Shown: positions 1-9,295, counted from the stretch's first letter. The stretch is 64,000 nt of DNA from Martinezella lusitana (GCF_900094565.1 NZ_FMAF01000012.1:115579-179578); one strand, 5' to 3'. Program-made: numbers and translations. Notes: generated from the letters alone by a model not told the origin.

Positions 1-2
1 AC

Positions 3-1196
3 GCAACCGAAACGGCGAGGATCCTCGCGGCCAATCCCAGTCCTGTCGAGATGGTGCTGAAATCTATCGCGACAGCAACGGATCTGCGCCCAACGGCAGA
101 ACCCGAGGTCGCTTCGCTCGACGATGTTCCGGATGCCGCCCTCGCCTCGGTCGCAACCAGCGTCGCCAATACGCCTGATCCCTATGGCCCGCTACGTGCG
201 GCCCTCGAAGTGAACAGCAACAATAGGCAGGCCGCCTCATCGGACGAAAGAAAGGCAGGGAGCAGCGACAAGCCTCGCTCCCAGATCCAGAATCTTCAAC
301 CCATTTTGCAGAATATCTATAGCCAGCTGTCGCGTGCCGCCACATCGACTGCGGAGGTCTCGCGCGTCTTCGACGCCGGCGGCCAGCTTGCCAACGCCAA
401 TCAGGACCTGCTTCAGCAGGCGCGCGGCCTGCCGGCGCCGGCGGACGCGTGGATGGTCGCGATCGCCGCCGATATCGGATCGCTTGCGGTCAAGACGGCG
501 CGCGCACGGATCAACGATCTTTGGGCCACCGAAGGTGCGGATCTCTGCGCCCGCATCGTCACCGGCCGCTATCCTTTCGACCGGACATCCGTACAGGATA
601 TCGCCATGGCGGATTTCGTTCGTCTCTTCGGACCGCAGGGCCTCTTCCAGACCTTCTTCAAGAACCGGCTGGACGCCTTCGTGGATACCAGCGCACAGCC
701 CTGGGGCTGGCGAGGCACTTTCGGCGGCGACAGCATCCCTAGCCAGGCGATCGCGCAATTCGAAAATGCCAGCAAGATCGAACGCGCCTTCTTCCCTGCC
801 GGCAGCGAAAAGCCCGCGATCTCCATCAACGTGAAGCCGGTATCGCTGTCGGATTCGGCCAATGCCGTCATGATGGAGATCGAGGGCGAGCGCGTCGTCT
901 ATTTCCATGGGCCGATACAATCGAAATCCATCGGCTGGCCGGCTGCGGGCGCGGACAATCAATCCCGGATCGCATTTCTGCCCGGCGGCTGGCAGGAGGC
1001 CACGACGCAAGGCGGCGACTGGTCGCCCTTCCGCCTCTTTGACGCCGCGAAAGTCACGATCGAAGGGCCGGATCTTTTCCGGGCCCGCTTCGAAGACAGC
1101 GGCCGAACAGCTGAATTCGATGTGCAGTTCGGTTCCGTCCTCAACCCGTTCCGGCTGCAGGCATTGTCCGATTTCAGCTGCCCGGCGCAATTTTGA
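3..1196 (+). CDS. tssM: Type VI secretion protein TssM (IcmF family), C-terminal part
   Basis: The frame is open from base 3, so the gene begins outside the window and only about 397 C-terminal residues are seen; full TssM proteins are usually over 1,100 residues. The visible part has the alpha-helical then beta-rich make-up of the IcmF C-terminal region, with no membrane segments, as expected for the periplasmic end of TssM. In the T6SS membrane complex TssM spans the inner membrane and binds TssL inside and the TssJ lipoprotein outside. Assignment rests on this composition plus the next two genes, a tagF-pppA fusion and ppkA, which is the order at the end of the Agrobacterium imp operon. 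The stop lies 11 bases before the next ATG, fitting one transcript. The family is fairly secure; upstream sequence would settle it. Confidence 0.8.
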   Translation, partial: ATETARILAANPSPVEMVLKSIATATDLRPTAEPEVASLDDVPDAALASVATSVANTPDPYGPLRAALEVNSNNRQAASSDERKAGSSDKPRSQIQNLQPILQNIYSQLSRAATSTAEVSRVFDAGGQLANANQDLLQQARGLPAPADAWMVAIAADIGSLAVKTARARINDLWATEGADLCARIVTGRYPFDRTSVQDIAMADFVRLFGPQGLFQTFFKNRLDAFVDTSAQPWGWRGTFGGDSIPSQAIAQFENASKIERAFFPAGSEKPAISINVKPVSLSDSANAVMMEIEGERVVYFHGPIQSKSIGWPAAGADNQSRIAFLPGGWQEATTQGGDWSPFRLFDAAKVTIEGPDLFRARFEDSGRTAEFDVQFGSVLNPFRLQALSDFSCPAQF

Positions 1197-1207
1197 CGGT
1201 CCGGTCG

Positions 1208-2593
1208 ATGAACGAACATCTCGCCCGCACCCAATCGTCGACCCAGGCCGACGCGATCGGCTTCTTCGGCAAATTGCCGACGCATGGCGATTTCGTCTCT
1301 TCCGCGCTTGGCTTGCGCTTGCAAGGAGAGCTCGACCAATGGATCCGCGGTGGTCTGATCGCGCTCGAGGCTGCGTTGGCAACAGAATGGCGACGGCTGT
1401 TTCATGCGACAGTGGCCTGGCGCTTCGTCGTCGGTAGCGGTATTTGGGCACCCGGGGTTGTTGCCGGCGTGCTTCTGCCGAGCCGCGACCGTGTGGGGCG
1501 GAGCTTTCCGCTTGTTATCGCAGCGCAATTGCAGAGATTTTCCGGACAACTCCGCGATCTCTGCGAAGACGACAGCTGGTTCACCGCCGCCGAAGCGCTG
1601 GCGGAAACCTCCGCAAAGTCGGACTTCCAGATGCAGCGCTTTGTCGAAGGGATAAAGCGGCTGCGCCTGCCGCTTGCCGATAACCGCTCAACCACGCATC
1701 AATCCGCCACAGCGAGTGATGCGCCCCTGCCTGCTTCGCTCTGGTGGCGCATCAATCCCGGGACGCGTCACGGCAAGGGATTTCGCACTATGGCGGCGCC
1801 GACGGTTGAGGATTTTGTCAAACTCGTCACAGCGGAAAATCTCAAGACGTCGCAGCCTTCGGAACTGGCGGCACGCCCGGTCGTGGCTGTTGCGATCGAG
1901 GCGGTAGAATCCGTAGCGACACCCCAATCCGAATGGACGATGGAAAGCAGCCACGCCAGCCATCCGGGAACGCGGCTGTCGCTTAATGCCGACGCCCTCC
2001 TCGTTTGCGACAAGCCGCGCATTTTCGCGATTGCCGACGGTGTCGGCGACGGCATCGGTGCCATCGAGGCGGCACGCACCGCGACCCAGATACTCGCCGG
2101 CATTCCCGAGCGCGAGGCGTTGCAGACGTTGGTCCAGGATGTGAGAAGCAAGCTCAGCCACGCGCACGCCATCCTGCGCGCGAAGGGGACGAACGGAGAG
2201 CGGGAGGCACCCGTTGCCAGCATTGTCGTCGCGGCATTGTTCGACGGCAGATTTGCAGCCATATGGGCAGGAGACACGCGCTGCTATTTGCTGCGTGACG
2301 GCATGATGCGGCTCCTCACCCGCGATCACCTCGACATCGGGATGCGGCGCATGCTCGGTCGAGGTCTGGGCTTGAAGGAACAGTTCGCCTCGGACATCGT
2401 CATGGACGATCTTCAACGCGGTGATCGGCTGCTGCTTGCCAGCGGCCCGCTTTCACGCACGCTCACGGATCGGGTCATCGCCGAGATATTGATCGACGCT
2501 CCTGTGGACCACGCTGCCGATGCCCTGATTCAGGAGGCGCTCATCGCCAACTGCCGCGAGAATGTCAGCGCCATCGTCGTCGGCGCGACATGA
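1208..2593 (+). CDS. tagF-pppA: TagF-PppA fusion, post-translational T6SS regulator
   Basis: A 461-residue protein with two domains. Residues about 12-130 form a TagF N-terminal domain (GFFGKLPTHGDF near residue 13). Residues about 240-460 form a PP2C-type Ser/Thr phosphatase with the metal-binding stretches IADGVGDG and AGDTRCYLL. The TagF half represses T6SS assembly, in Agrobacterium through Fha; the PppA half opposes PpkA. The fused form is known in Agrobacterium. Oddity: the last PP2C metal motif, usually DN followed by I/V and T/S, reads ENVS here. The start is ATG at 1208; an in-frame TTG at 1193 would overlap the tssM stop and cannot be excluded, and neither has a strong ribosome site. 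The 3' end overlaps ppkA by ATGA. Confidence 0.88.
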   Translation: MNEHLARTQSSTQADAIGFFGKLPTHGDFVSSALGLRLQGELDQWIRGGLIALEAALATEWRRLFHATVAWRFVVGSGIWAPGVVAGVLLPSRDRVGRSFPLVIAAQLQRFSGQLRDLCEDDSWFTAAEALAETSAKSDFQMQRFVEGIKRLRLPLADNRSTTHQSATASDAPLPASLWWRINPGTRHGKGFRTMAAPTVEDFVKLVTAENLKTSQPSELAARPVVAVAIEAVESVATPQSEWTMESSHASHPGTRLSLNADALLVCDKPRIFAIADGVGDGIGAIEAARTATQILAGIPEREALQTLVQDVRSKLSHAHAILRAKGTNGEREAPVASIVVAALFDGRFAAIWAGDTRCYLLRDGMMRLLTRDHLDIGMRRMLGRGLGLKEQFASDIVMDDLQRGDRLLLASGPLSRTLTDRVIAEILIDAPVDHAADALIQEALIANCRENVSAIVVGAT

Positions 2594-3501
2594 CGCGGGA
2601 ACCTGATTCCAAGCATATGAGAGAAATCGCGGTGAGCTTTGCCGGGTTGCTGCGTCTCCTGACCCATGATGGCGAAGTCGAGCGACCGGCAGACATTCGC
2701 GATCGTCTGGTCGATCGCCTGCGCGATGCGCTCGACCGGCGCATGCCATCCATGCCCGACGGCGAAGCGACCTTCGTTGCAGGCACATTTCTGGTTGAGG
2801 CGATCATCCATTCTCATGAGCGAACGGAGATCACCCGTCTGCGTCACCGTGATCTCGGCACATCGCACGCGCTGAAGACCATCAGCGCCGATCGAGCCAA
2901 TGAGACTGTAACCAGAGCTATGCTGCTGCGGGAGGCGCGTATCGGCATGACGCTCCACCATCCCAATCTCGTCGCGGCTCAACTCGCCATACGATTGGTC
3001 GACGGACGACCCGCGATCATCATGGAATGGGCGGGGCCGTCATTGTCGCAACGATTGGCGGCGGGATCGATTTCTTCGGCTGACATCAGGCAATCAATGA
3101 AGTCGCTGCTTCTCGGGCTGGATGCGATACATGCGGCCGGCTATGTCCATGGCGATATCTCTCCCGCCAATCTGCTCTTATGCGACGATGATTTCGAGCG
3201 ATTGAAGATTGCCGATTTCGGCACCGCCCTGGAACGCGGCACGCGCTACGGCGATCCCGATATCGCCAAGGTGGCGACGCCGGGTTTCACCGCGCCGGAA
3301 CTCTTTCGAGGCGAAGCCGCCGATCCTCGTGCCGATCTTTATTCGGCCGGCTGTGTCATGAGTATGCTTCTTGAACATTGCAGCGACACGGAAGATGCCG
3401 TGATCGAGCTGAAGAGCACCGCCAGAAATCTGATGGATCACTCTCCGCCCAAGAGGCCGCCAAGTGCCATGGCGGCTCTTCAACTCATAACTGAAAACTA
3501 A
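2590..3501 (+). CDS. ppkA: T6SS serine/threonine kinase PpkA
   Basis: A 303-residue eukaryotic-type kinase. The catalytic lysine is in HALKTI, a glutamate follows in LLREAR, the catalytic loop is HGDISPANLLL, the metal-binding DFG is in IADFGTA, and the APE motif is TAPELF. PpkA phosphorylates T6SS parts (TssL in Agrobacterium, Fha in Pseudomonas) to switch secretion on. No membrane segment or periplasmic tail is present, unlike the long Pseudomonas PpkA, so this is the short cytoplasmic type. The first 85 or so residues show no clear domain. The start overlaps the phosphatase stop (ATGA), so kinase and phosphatase are translationally coupled. The gene ends 11 bases from the convergent polysaccharide export gene. 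Confidence 0.88.
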   Translation: MTREPDSKHMREIAVSFAGLLRLLTHDGEVERPADIRDRLVDRLRDALDRRMPSMPDGEATFVAGTFLVEAIIHSHERTEITRLRHRDLGTSHALKTISADRANETVTRAMLLREARIGMTLHHPNLVAAQLAIRLVDGRPAIIMEWAGPSLSQRLAAGSISSADIRQSMKSLLLGLDAIHAAGYVHGDISPANLLLCDDDFERLKIADFGTALERGTRYGDPDIAKVATPGFTAPELFRGEAADPRADLYSAGCVMSMLLEHCSDTEDAVIELKSTARNLMDHSPPKRPPSAMAALQLITEN

Positions 3502-3512
3502 CCCGGAACCCG

Positions 3513-4655
3513 TCAGTTAGCGGACGAGCTTCCCGGTTGCGGGGCAGCGGCTGTCGGCACGCTCTTCTGATAGACGGTCAGCAGCTTGGCGGCGTCGACC
3601 AGCCCGGCATTGCTGGCGTAAAGCGTATCGCCGTCCTGCATCTTGAACTGTTGCATCAGGACGAAATTCGAAACGTCCTTCAGATTGACGCCGTAAATGA
3701 CAGGCTTGATCGAAACGACCGTCGGCACGCTGGCGCCCTTTGCCAGCGGGGCCGCGGCCTGCGTGTAGATCTTCTGATTGCGGAAGAGGTAGAAGTTCCG
3801 CGAGTCGGCGCGGTCATCGAGCAATCCGCCGGCGCGGGCGAGCGCCTGGGCCAGCGTCGTCTTGCCCGGTTCCAGCGGAAACTCGCCGACACTCTTGAAG
3901 GCGCCCAGCGCCGTGAAGCTCTGCGATGTGCCGTCGACGAAGATTTGATCGCCGGGCAGCAGGCGGACATTCTGCTTGTCGTCCTGCAGAACCCGATCCA
4001 GCGGCGCGGTCGCGCGCTGTGAACCGCGTGTAAGCGTGACGTTCGTGTCGCTCGGCGCAGAAGAAGCCCCGCCCGCAAGGGCGAGAACGTCAAGCACGCG
4101 TTCCTTGCGCGCCGTCAACGGGAAGCGTCCGGCAGTGCGAACCTTGCCATCGACGGTGACGGCGCTGGAGGGCTTGTCGACCACCGTCACCACGGCCTGC
4201 GGATTGACGGATGAGCCCTTGAGTGCGGTCACGATCTGCGATTGCAGGCCTTCGGGTGTCGAGTCGCTCACCCGCTGCTTGCCGACATAGGGCATGGTGA
4301 CGAAACCACGCGAATCTACGGTGAAGCGACCGAGATTGAGCGACTTGCTCTGGGTGGTGGACAGCAATCCATCCTCGCCGGTATCAAGCACGGTCACGTC
4401 GATAACGTCACCGGGACGAAGGCGAGCGTCTGAAAAGCCGCCCGAGCGAAGCCGTGCAAGCCCTTGATCGGAAGGCGCATAAGACGGGGCAACGACCTGT
4501 CCGCCCATCGGGGCGTTGGCCAGCGGAACGACCGGAATCCTCTCGTTCGTATGCGGCATCGTCGCATTGCGTATGTTGCCGGCGCTTGGTCCATCGGACG
4601 GCCTTGCACAGGCGCTGAGGACAACCAAAGGTAAAATCGCCGCCAATTTCCGCAT
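3513..4655 (-). CDS. Polysaccharide export outer-membrane lipoprotein (Wza/OPX-like)
   Basis: A 380-residue protein with a lipoprotein signal peptide (LSAC lipobox near residue 16). A Poly_export domain starts at LRPGDVIDV and is followed by two SLBB-type repeats (VTVDGKV and TALGAFKS regions). Proteins of this family form the outer-membrane channel for exopolysaccharide or capsule. The start at 4655 is supported by AAGGAGGT nine bases upstream; the frame is open further upstream, but without such a site. No tyrosine kinase or polymerase gene is adjacent, so it is an orphan OPX gene whose polymer is unknown. The exporter at 35-37 kb could be related in function, but nothing in the sequence links them. 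Confidence 0.85.
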   Translation of the reverse strand: MRKLAAILPLVVLSACARPSDGPSAGNIRNATMPHTNERIPVVPLANAPMGGQVVAPSYAPSDQGLARLRSGGFSDARLRPGDVIDVTVLDTGEDGLLSTTQSKSLNLGRFTVDSRGFVTMPYVGKQRVSDSTPEGLQSQIVTALKGSSVNPQAVVTVVDKPSSAVTVDGKVRTAGRFPLTARKERVLDVLALAGGASSAPSDTNVTLTRGSQRATAPLDRVLQDDKQNVRLLPGDQIFVDGTSQSFTALGAFKSVGEFPLEPGKTTLAQALARAGGLLDDRADSRNFYLFRNQKIYTQAAAPLAKGASVPTVVSIKPVIYGVNLKDVSNFVLMQQFKMQDGDTLYASNAGLVDAAKLLTVYQKSVPTAAAPQPGSSSAN

Positions 4656-5113
4656 TCCCGAACCTCCTTCGGATGTTATAGGCACGGCAGAAATATCAAC
4701 CATAAGGCGGGAGGCAATATGCGAGCCTAATAAATAATGAATTATGACAGTCTGGTTGTTTACCAATGTGTCCAATTCGCAACCGATCACCATTTTTGCC
4801 CTCCGAGCGCACTCTTCATGGCAGCTGCCGGATCAGGTTTTGAGCTTGAAACGCTTGCAAAAAACGAATCGGTCAGCGCCAGCATGGGCGTTACCCGTCA
4901 CCGAGCGCGCGAACTGATATTGCACCTGTGCGGATCTCCCCTAGGAGGTCGTTTCATTCAGCGAACGCCATTTTCATATCGGCAAATGACAATCCGACAT
5001 GCGGATTTCGCTATCTATACGCGCTGCGTTTGATATACATATTCGCGGTCAGATGGCATTTTTGTTCACGCAACGACCTTCTGTCTTTCGATACAATCAA
5101 CGAGGCGTAAACC
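4656..5113 (+). other. Intergenic region, no gene recognised
   Basis: About 458 bases separate the divergent export lipoprotein and a small secreted protein. The stretch from 4690 to 4760 is AT-rich and probably holds the promoter of the lipoprotein gene. Short open frames occur, but they lack ribosome sites and recognisable composition. I see no RNA gene or repeat. Confidence 0.4.
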
Positions 5114-5524
5114 ATGCTTGCGAGAATTACCTGCGTCTTTGCGCTTGCCATTCTTCCGGCCACTTCTGCACTGGCCGATGCCTGCGCGGGACATTACGAG
5201 AGCAGCGGCGTTCCGCTGGTGACGGGCATCACCTACAAGACCTGGATGGTTTTCCCTTCCATCAATTCCAACGTTGCCTTCGACAAGGTTTCCCAGGCCG
5301 TTCTGGCGGAAGGCTTTGTCGATGTGAATGTGGAAAAGAAGCTTGGTACCCTGACTGCGCAACAGGAAACGAGCGGATCCGGCCGGCCGCAGACATTGCG
5401 CGTCGTCGTCCGCAAGAATGGCAAGGGTAGCCGGGTCGATGCGGTGTTTATTGTGCAGCCAGGCCAAGTGGCTCCCGGAGTCGGTAAAAACCTTTGCCGT
5501 ATCGTGAACTCAGTCGGCGAATAG
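5114..5524 (+). CDS. Small exported protein, function unknown
   Basis: A 136-residue protein with a clear Sec signal peptide ending near ALADA (residue about 22). The mature part has two cysteines (DACAGH near the N terminus and KNLCRIV near the C terminus), which could form a disulfide in the periplasm. A GAGGCG element precedes the ATG. I do not recognise the family. It stands alone between the divergent export lipoprotein and a convergent protease gene, so context does not suggest a role. Confidence 0.65.
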   Translation: MLARITCVFALAILPATSALADACAGHYESSGVPLVTGITYKTWMVFPSINSNVAFDKVSQAVLAEGFVDVNVEKKLGTLTAQQETSGSGRPQTLRVVVRKNGKGSRVDAVFIVQPGQVAPGVGKNLCRIVNSVGE

Positions 5525-5610
5525 TTCCGGTTCAAGAATAACACCGCTGTGAAATCAAGGTCGCCGCCGGTTCAACGTCATCCTGCGTTCTCCACCATCG
5601 CAACCAAGAC

Positions 5611-6456
5611 TCATTCTCCGGCAAGTTTGTGCACGGCTGCGACAAGTTCCGGTTCGAAACCGACGGCAAAGGTGTAACAGCGCTTGCGGTTGAACTTCGT
5701 GCAGGACGCACTCATCGAACTCATGACGCCAACTGCTTCCAGACCTTGAGGTCCTTGGCGGAGCAACGCCCCACCCGACGCACCATGGCCGGAGGAACAA
5801 TCTGTGCGAATGCCACTGGCGGCGACGCCATCAATATTGTCGATCGCACGTATCCTACAATCACTGAGAATTCGCTCGTTCCAGTCATCGGGAAGAAAGT
5901 TGTCCTGGCGAATAGTAGCCATTATGATCTTGTCGCCCGCAGAAACAGGCTTTGAAGGCATATGATAAGGCTCGAACTCGGTCACTGGTTCGGATAGTCG
6001 CATTACAACCCAATCAAAGCGGTCCGTCAGCGAACGTTGCTTGGCATCGGGAGAGAGGAAAGATCGAACATCGACCTTGTGCCATTTCGACCCTTTGCCG
6101 TCGCTCACCTCAAAGCCACAACGCGAAATCGACATCCGACCAGCGTAGCCGCCCATGCTCGCTTCGGGAAAAAGAACATGTCTTGCCGTGACAACAATAT
6201 TGGACTTGAAAATAAGGAAGGCGCTAGCCTCGCCAAAGGGGCACATGATCCGGCCCGACGCACCGAACTTCTTGCGGGCCTCATCCGGCGACATGCTGTG
6301 TGATAGGGCATACTGATCGATTGGCTGCCGATTATCGCCGCCAATGGCTCCTGCTTTGGCGTGAGAAGATCCGAGGATCAATACAAGTATGATTGCGAAT
6401 AGTTGCGGCAGCTGCCGAGCAACGATTGAGAGCGACTCCATTGATAATTGTGACAT
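5611..6456 (-). CDS. Exported trypsin-like serine protease
   Basis: A 281-residue protein with an N-terminal hydrophobic signal (residues about 17-35, ending SSHAKA). The chymotrypsin-fold catalytic triad is visible: His in VTARHVL, Asp in DRFDWVVMRL and Ser in GHGASGGALL. Several cysteines (IMCPF, SRCGF, SDCRI, TDCSSG, ASCTK, KRCYT) suggest disulfides in a periplasmic or secreted enzyme. No PDZ domain is present, so it is not a DegP-type protease. A GGGAGGG stretch lies 11 bases before the ATG. Substrate unknown; neighbours give no hint. Confidence 0.75.
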   Translation of the reverse strand: MSQLSMESLSIVARQLPQLFAIILVLILGSSHAKAGAIGGDNRQPIDQYALSHSMSPDEARKKFGASGRIMCPFGEASAFLIFKSNIVVTARHVLFPEASMGGYAGRMSISRCGFEVSDGKGSKWHKVDVRSFLSPDAKQRSLTDRFDWVVMRLSEPVTEFEPYHMPSKPVSAGDKIIMATIRQDNFLPDDWNERILSDCRIRAIDNIDGVAASGIRTDCSSGHGASGGALLRQGPQGLEAVGVMSSMSASCTKFNRKRCYTFAVGFEPELVAAVHKLAGE

Positions 6457-6578
6457 GTTCTGGCTTTCCCTCCCGCTTCTGTTTGGCCTGCGACGCCAAA
6501 ACTATTCTTCGCATATCCCACCCGTAATTGCGCCGCACCTCTTTGATACAACTGCACCAGGCGCAGGTCCAGGCTAGT

Positions 6579-6868
6579 TCAGCAGTTGCTCAACGCAGCT
6601 ACGGCCATGCCGGGGGACAGCGTTACGGAACTCCCTTCAACATTCATGGTGCTGTTGTCGAGCTTGATGGCATGGGGAAGACGAGGTTCTGGACCCGCTG
6701 CACATTCGTCGTCGGAACGGTTGCCTGTAACTGCTTGCTTGGATCGCCTTCGAGCTGATTTGCATCCGGCTCCGGAATGGCGTCCGTGGCGACTGCCGTC
6801 ACGTGACCATGGATCACGCCATAAGGCGTGAATGGGAACGCCTCGATCTTGACCACGGTCGGCTGCCC
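6579..6868 (-). pseudogene. Remnant of an HlyD-family type I secretion adaptor
   Basis: The minus strand encodes a piece of the C-terminal beta-barrel region typical of HlyD membrane-fusion proteins: TVVKIEAFPFTPYG, then TAVATDAIPEPDANQ and TNVQRVQNLVFP in one frame, continuing as MNVEGSSVTLSPGMAV in another after a frameshift near 6670. It has no N-terminal half, no coiled coil, and a stop soon after PGMAV. It begins exactly where the abiEii-like remnant stops, so two broken genes are joined end to end. No ABC exporter or RTX gene is present nearby. Confidence 0.75.
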
Positions 6869-7407
6869 CGAACATGACCATGGCCTGAAACTAATCAGCA
6901 ACAACCGTTTCTCGCGCATAGGCGCGGAGCCTAAGCGCAGGGAAATCCAGCATCGGGCACAAGTGCATCGCCGAAACCGATGTCAACCGTAAGGTTGATG
7001 CGGGCGCGCTTATCGAAGCGACCATCCGCAGTCTGAGACCACCATATTCCACTCCCTCACGGATACGATCCACACGAAGAGTTTCGGCATCGAACGTGAC
7101 GCCGTCATCAGCTTGTTGCGCCAGAATATCCGGAAAGGTTTTCAGCATCGGATCAAGTTCCGGGTCTCCAAAGCCCAACAGATCGAGACCACGGGTGCCG
7201 CGGTGCGGATCGTCAAACCAACTCATCATCAGCATTGCCCCCTTCAGAACGAAGCGACCAGCGTAGGGCGACTGGCTTGAGCCTAAGCAACAGCCGCTCA
7301 AGCGCGAAGCATGTCAGAACCAAATCGACGCTTTGTCCGCTTGTCTTGGCGAGTTGCAACAGGCGAGCTCACACCGAGGCTGCGACGTTTCTGACTTGTT
7401 TAGCCAT
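6869..7407 (-). pseudogene. abiEii: Broken AbiEii-like toxin (nucleotidyltransferase) gene
   Basis: The gene would start with ATG at 7407, overlapping the abiEi stop by eight bases (ATGGCTAA), the usual coupling of this type IV toxin-antitoxin pair. It reads MAKQVRNVAASV, then hits TGA at 7369-7371, where related proteins have Arg (a CGA to TGA change would explain it). The frame then shifts before SPYAGRFVLKGAMLMMSWFDDP, shifts again around 7000 (NLTVDIGFGDAL is in another frame from LRAYARETVVAD), and meets a stop in VVAD-stop-FQAMVMFG. After that it runs into hlyD sequence. With at least three disabling changes no toxin can be made. Confidence 0.8.
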
Positions 7408-8017
7408 TGACAGTCAGCGCCTCGAGGTATGGGCGGATCACGGTGCCAACGCCACCGCGCACCGCCTGGTTGGCTATCTGACCAGGAGTAGCACTTCGTT
7501 TTCTTAGAGCCTCCTGAAGCCCCTCAATTGCCACGGATAGGCCGATCTTGTTGCGATAGCGGAAGCAATCGGCAATTGTCTTGGCAACTCCGAAAATCTT
7601 TACGGGAACCCCCTCGATGGTGTGAATCTCGACACCTTCGCTGAGCAGTGTTTGCGTGAAGCGCACGATGCGAATAGGCATACGATCCGGTTTTGGAGCC
7701 CAATCCCTGTTGCCTATGGAAAGCCACACTTGTCTTGGAAGCTGGTCCGTCAGCCCGTGGAAGGCGAGGGCCGAGACAAGGCAGATGACAGCTTTTGGAG
7801 AGCGCTTAGCGGCCTCTGCCAGACTGTGGTTGGCATCAAGCTCCGCATCAGGAAGTTGATAGAGACCTCGCGCAAGCCGTATCACCTCCCGATCCCGTTC
7901 CATTCGGCTCATGGTGGCCGCCGTCACACCTGCCCTCCGCAGTTCTGCCAGACGTGCTATGCCGCGCTCAGCGAGCACGGCCAGCGCGATTTGACGTTGA
8001 GTGACGGAGCCGGGCAT
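7400..8017 (-). CDS. abiEi: AbiEi-family antitoxin / transcriptional regulator
   Basis: A 205-residue protein with an N-terminal winged-helix domain (AVLAERGIARLAELRRAGV, then TMSRMERDREVIRLARGLYQL) and a C-terminal AbiEi domain (LVSALAFHGLTDQLP, VKIFGVAKTIADCFRYR). AbiEi proteins repress their own operon and neutralise the AbiEii nucleotidyltransferase in type IV toxin-antitoxin systems. I start at ATG 8017 because the DNA-binding domain begins there; an in-frame ATG at 8113 would add a 32-residue tail of unlikely composition. The antitoxin is intact, but its toxin partner directly downstream is destroyed, so any remaining role would be as a DNA-binding protein. Confidence 0.85.
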   Translation of the reverse strand: MPGSVTQRQIALAVLAERGIARLAELRRAGVTAATMSRMERDREVIRLARGLYQLPDAELDANHSLAEAAKRSPKAVICLVSALAFHGLTDQLPRQVWLSIGNRDWAPKPDRMPIRIVRFTQTLLSEGVEIHTIEGVPVKIFGVAKTIADCFRYRNKIGLSVAIEGLQEALRKRSATPGQIANQAVRGGVGTVIRPYLEALTVNG

Positions 8018-8202
8018 TGATATAAAAACTCGGATATTGGGATCTATTATCCAAGGTTTTGTATCAAAACGGCCAGGCTCCAGAAAGCCCATGTGTGCGA
8101 AGACTCTCGCCATTTTACGGTGGGCCCAGTGACCTTAAGGGAAATTTAACCTGCACGTCATTTCACTGAATCGACGAGCCTTCCGATAAAAACTGTTGAG
8201 TT

Positions 8203-9207
8203 TCACAACTGTCTGACCCGTATTTTCATTTGACGTCGGTCCATTCGGTCGTCGCGTCGGCGCAGCCTGGCTGTATCGGACGGCATTTCGCCGAAGGCTT
8301 GATGATAGAGGGCGGCAAAGCGCCCCATATGTGAAAATCCCCAACTCCGCGCAATTTCGGCGACCGCTTGACAACGGGCCGGATCCATCAATGCCCCGCG
8401 TGCGCCCTGCAGGCGTATCGTTCGCAAGTAGCTGAGAGGCGTCGTATTCTTGAACTGCTGAAAGGCGGCTTGCAGCGCACGAACGCTCGTGCCGGCCTCA
8501 CGCGCGATTTCGGCGATACCCATATTCGAGCCGACATTGGCATGCATGTATTCTATCGCCCGTTTCAACCGTCTGGGTATGGCCGGTGAAGCCGGCTTCA
8601 GCATTCGTTCCGAATAGTTGTGCGGCACGGCTTCGAGCAGCGCGATCATCATCGCCTGCAACAGATGCTCAGTGAATGCGGAGGAGGATCGGTCAGCATC
8701 TTCCACCGTCAGGCTCTGCCAGATAAGATTTCCAAGGGTCGCGATCTGCATGCCTCTTGCCGACGACAGGTCGACGGTATCGGTAAATTCCAGATCGTCG
8801 AGTACAGGGGCGTCGAGCAGTTCACTCAATTGCCGGATAAGCGCCGATTTCTCGAACGCAATCCCCATATGGCTGCGCTGCTCGTGCAATGTCAGCTTTT
8901 CGAACGAGGACATATCACCCACCAGCCCCTCGCCCGGCTTCGACACAAGCTCCCTGGATCCCACATCGATCGCCATCCCGCCCGAGGATGGAATGTAAAG
9001 CCCGTAGGCATCCGGGCCGCCCGAGAGTGATACGCTCATGCCGGAATTACATTTACCGTTCCAGATGCTGCAATAGCCCACCGTGTAATGACGGTCTTCA
9101 ACTGAGATCAGCGCGCGCCGATGCAAAGGTTCGACGACGGCGGGAAACAAGGTCCTGGCATAGTGTGCCGTCATCTCCTCGGCATCGGCATCTTCGATCT
9201 TGAACAT
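8203..9207 (-). CDS. AraC-family transcriptional regulator
   Basis: About 334 residues. The N-terminal 200 residues resemble the AraC-binding-like sensor domain, and the C-terminal part (from RRLKRAIEYMHANVG) has two helix-turn-helix motifs typical of AraC/XylS proteins (MGIAEIAREAGTSVRALQAAF; CQAVAEIARSWGFSHMGRFAALY). ATG 9207 is listed, but an in-frame TTG at 9228 has a better ribosome site (GGAGAGG about ten bases upstream). A perfect 10-bp inverted repeat lies about 70-90 bases upstream (9296-9322) and may be its own operator. It is divergent from the sugar ABC operon, but that operon carries a LacI-type operator, so this gene need not control it. Confidence 0.85.
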   Translation of the reverse strand: MFKIEDADAEEMTAHYARTLFPAVVEPLHRRALISVEDRHYTVGYCSIWNGKCNSGMSVSLSGGPDAYGLYIPSSGGMAIDVGSRELVSKPGEGLVGDMSSFEKLTLHEQRSHMGIAFEKSALIRQLSELLDAPVLDDLEFTDTVDLSSARGMQIATLGNLIWQSLTVEDADRSSSAFTEHLLQAMMIALLEAVPHNYSERMLKPASPAIPRRLKRAIEYMHANVGSNMGIAEIAREAGTSVRALQAAFQQFKNTTPLSYLRTIRLQGARGALMDPARCQAVAEIARSWGFSHMGRFAALYHQAFGEMPSDTARLRRRDDRMDRRQMKIRVRQL

Positions 9208-9295
9208 GGATTGAGTAGCGTATCTCAAATATAGCCCTCTCCAGCGCCAAGGGCGCGCCTCCCGAGATATTGCTCAACGACAACGCGAGTATATC

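Noticed and set aside
237..1451. 404-codon minus-strand open frame across tssM and tagF
   Set aside because: Arg/Ala-rich product with no family features; a shadow of GC-rich genes on the other strand whose motifs are clear.
4737..5033. 98-codon frame upstream of the small exported protein
   Set aside because: No ribosome site and unlikely composition; lies in a probable promoter region.
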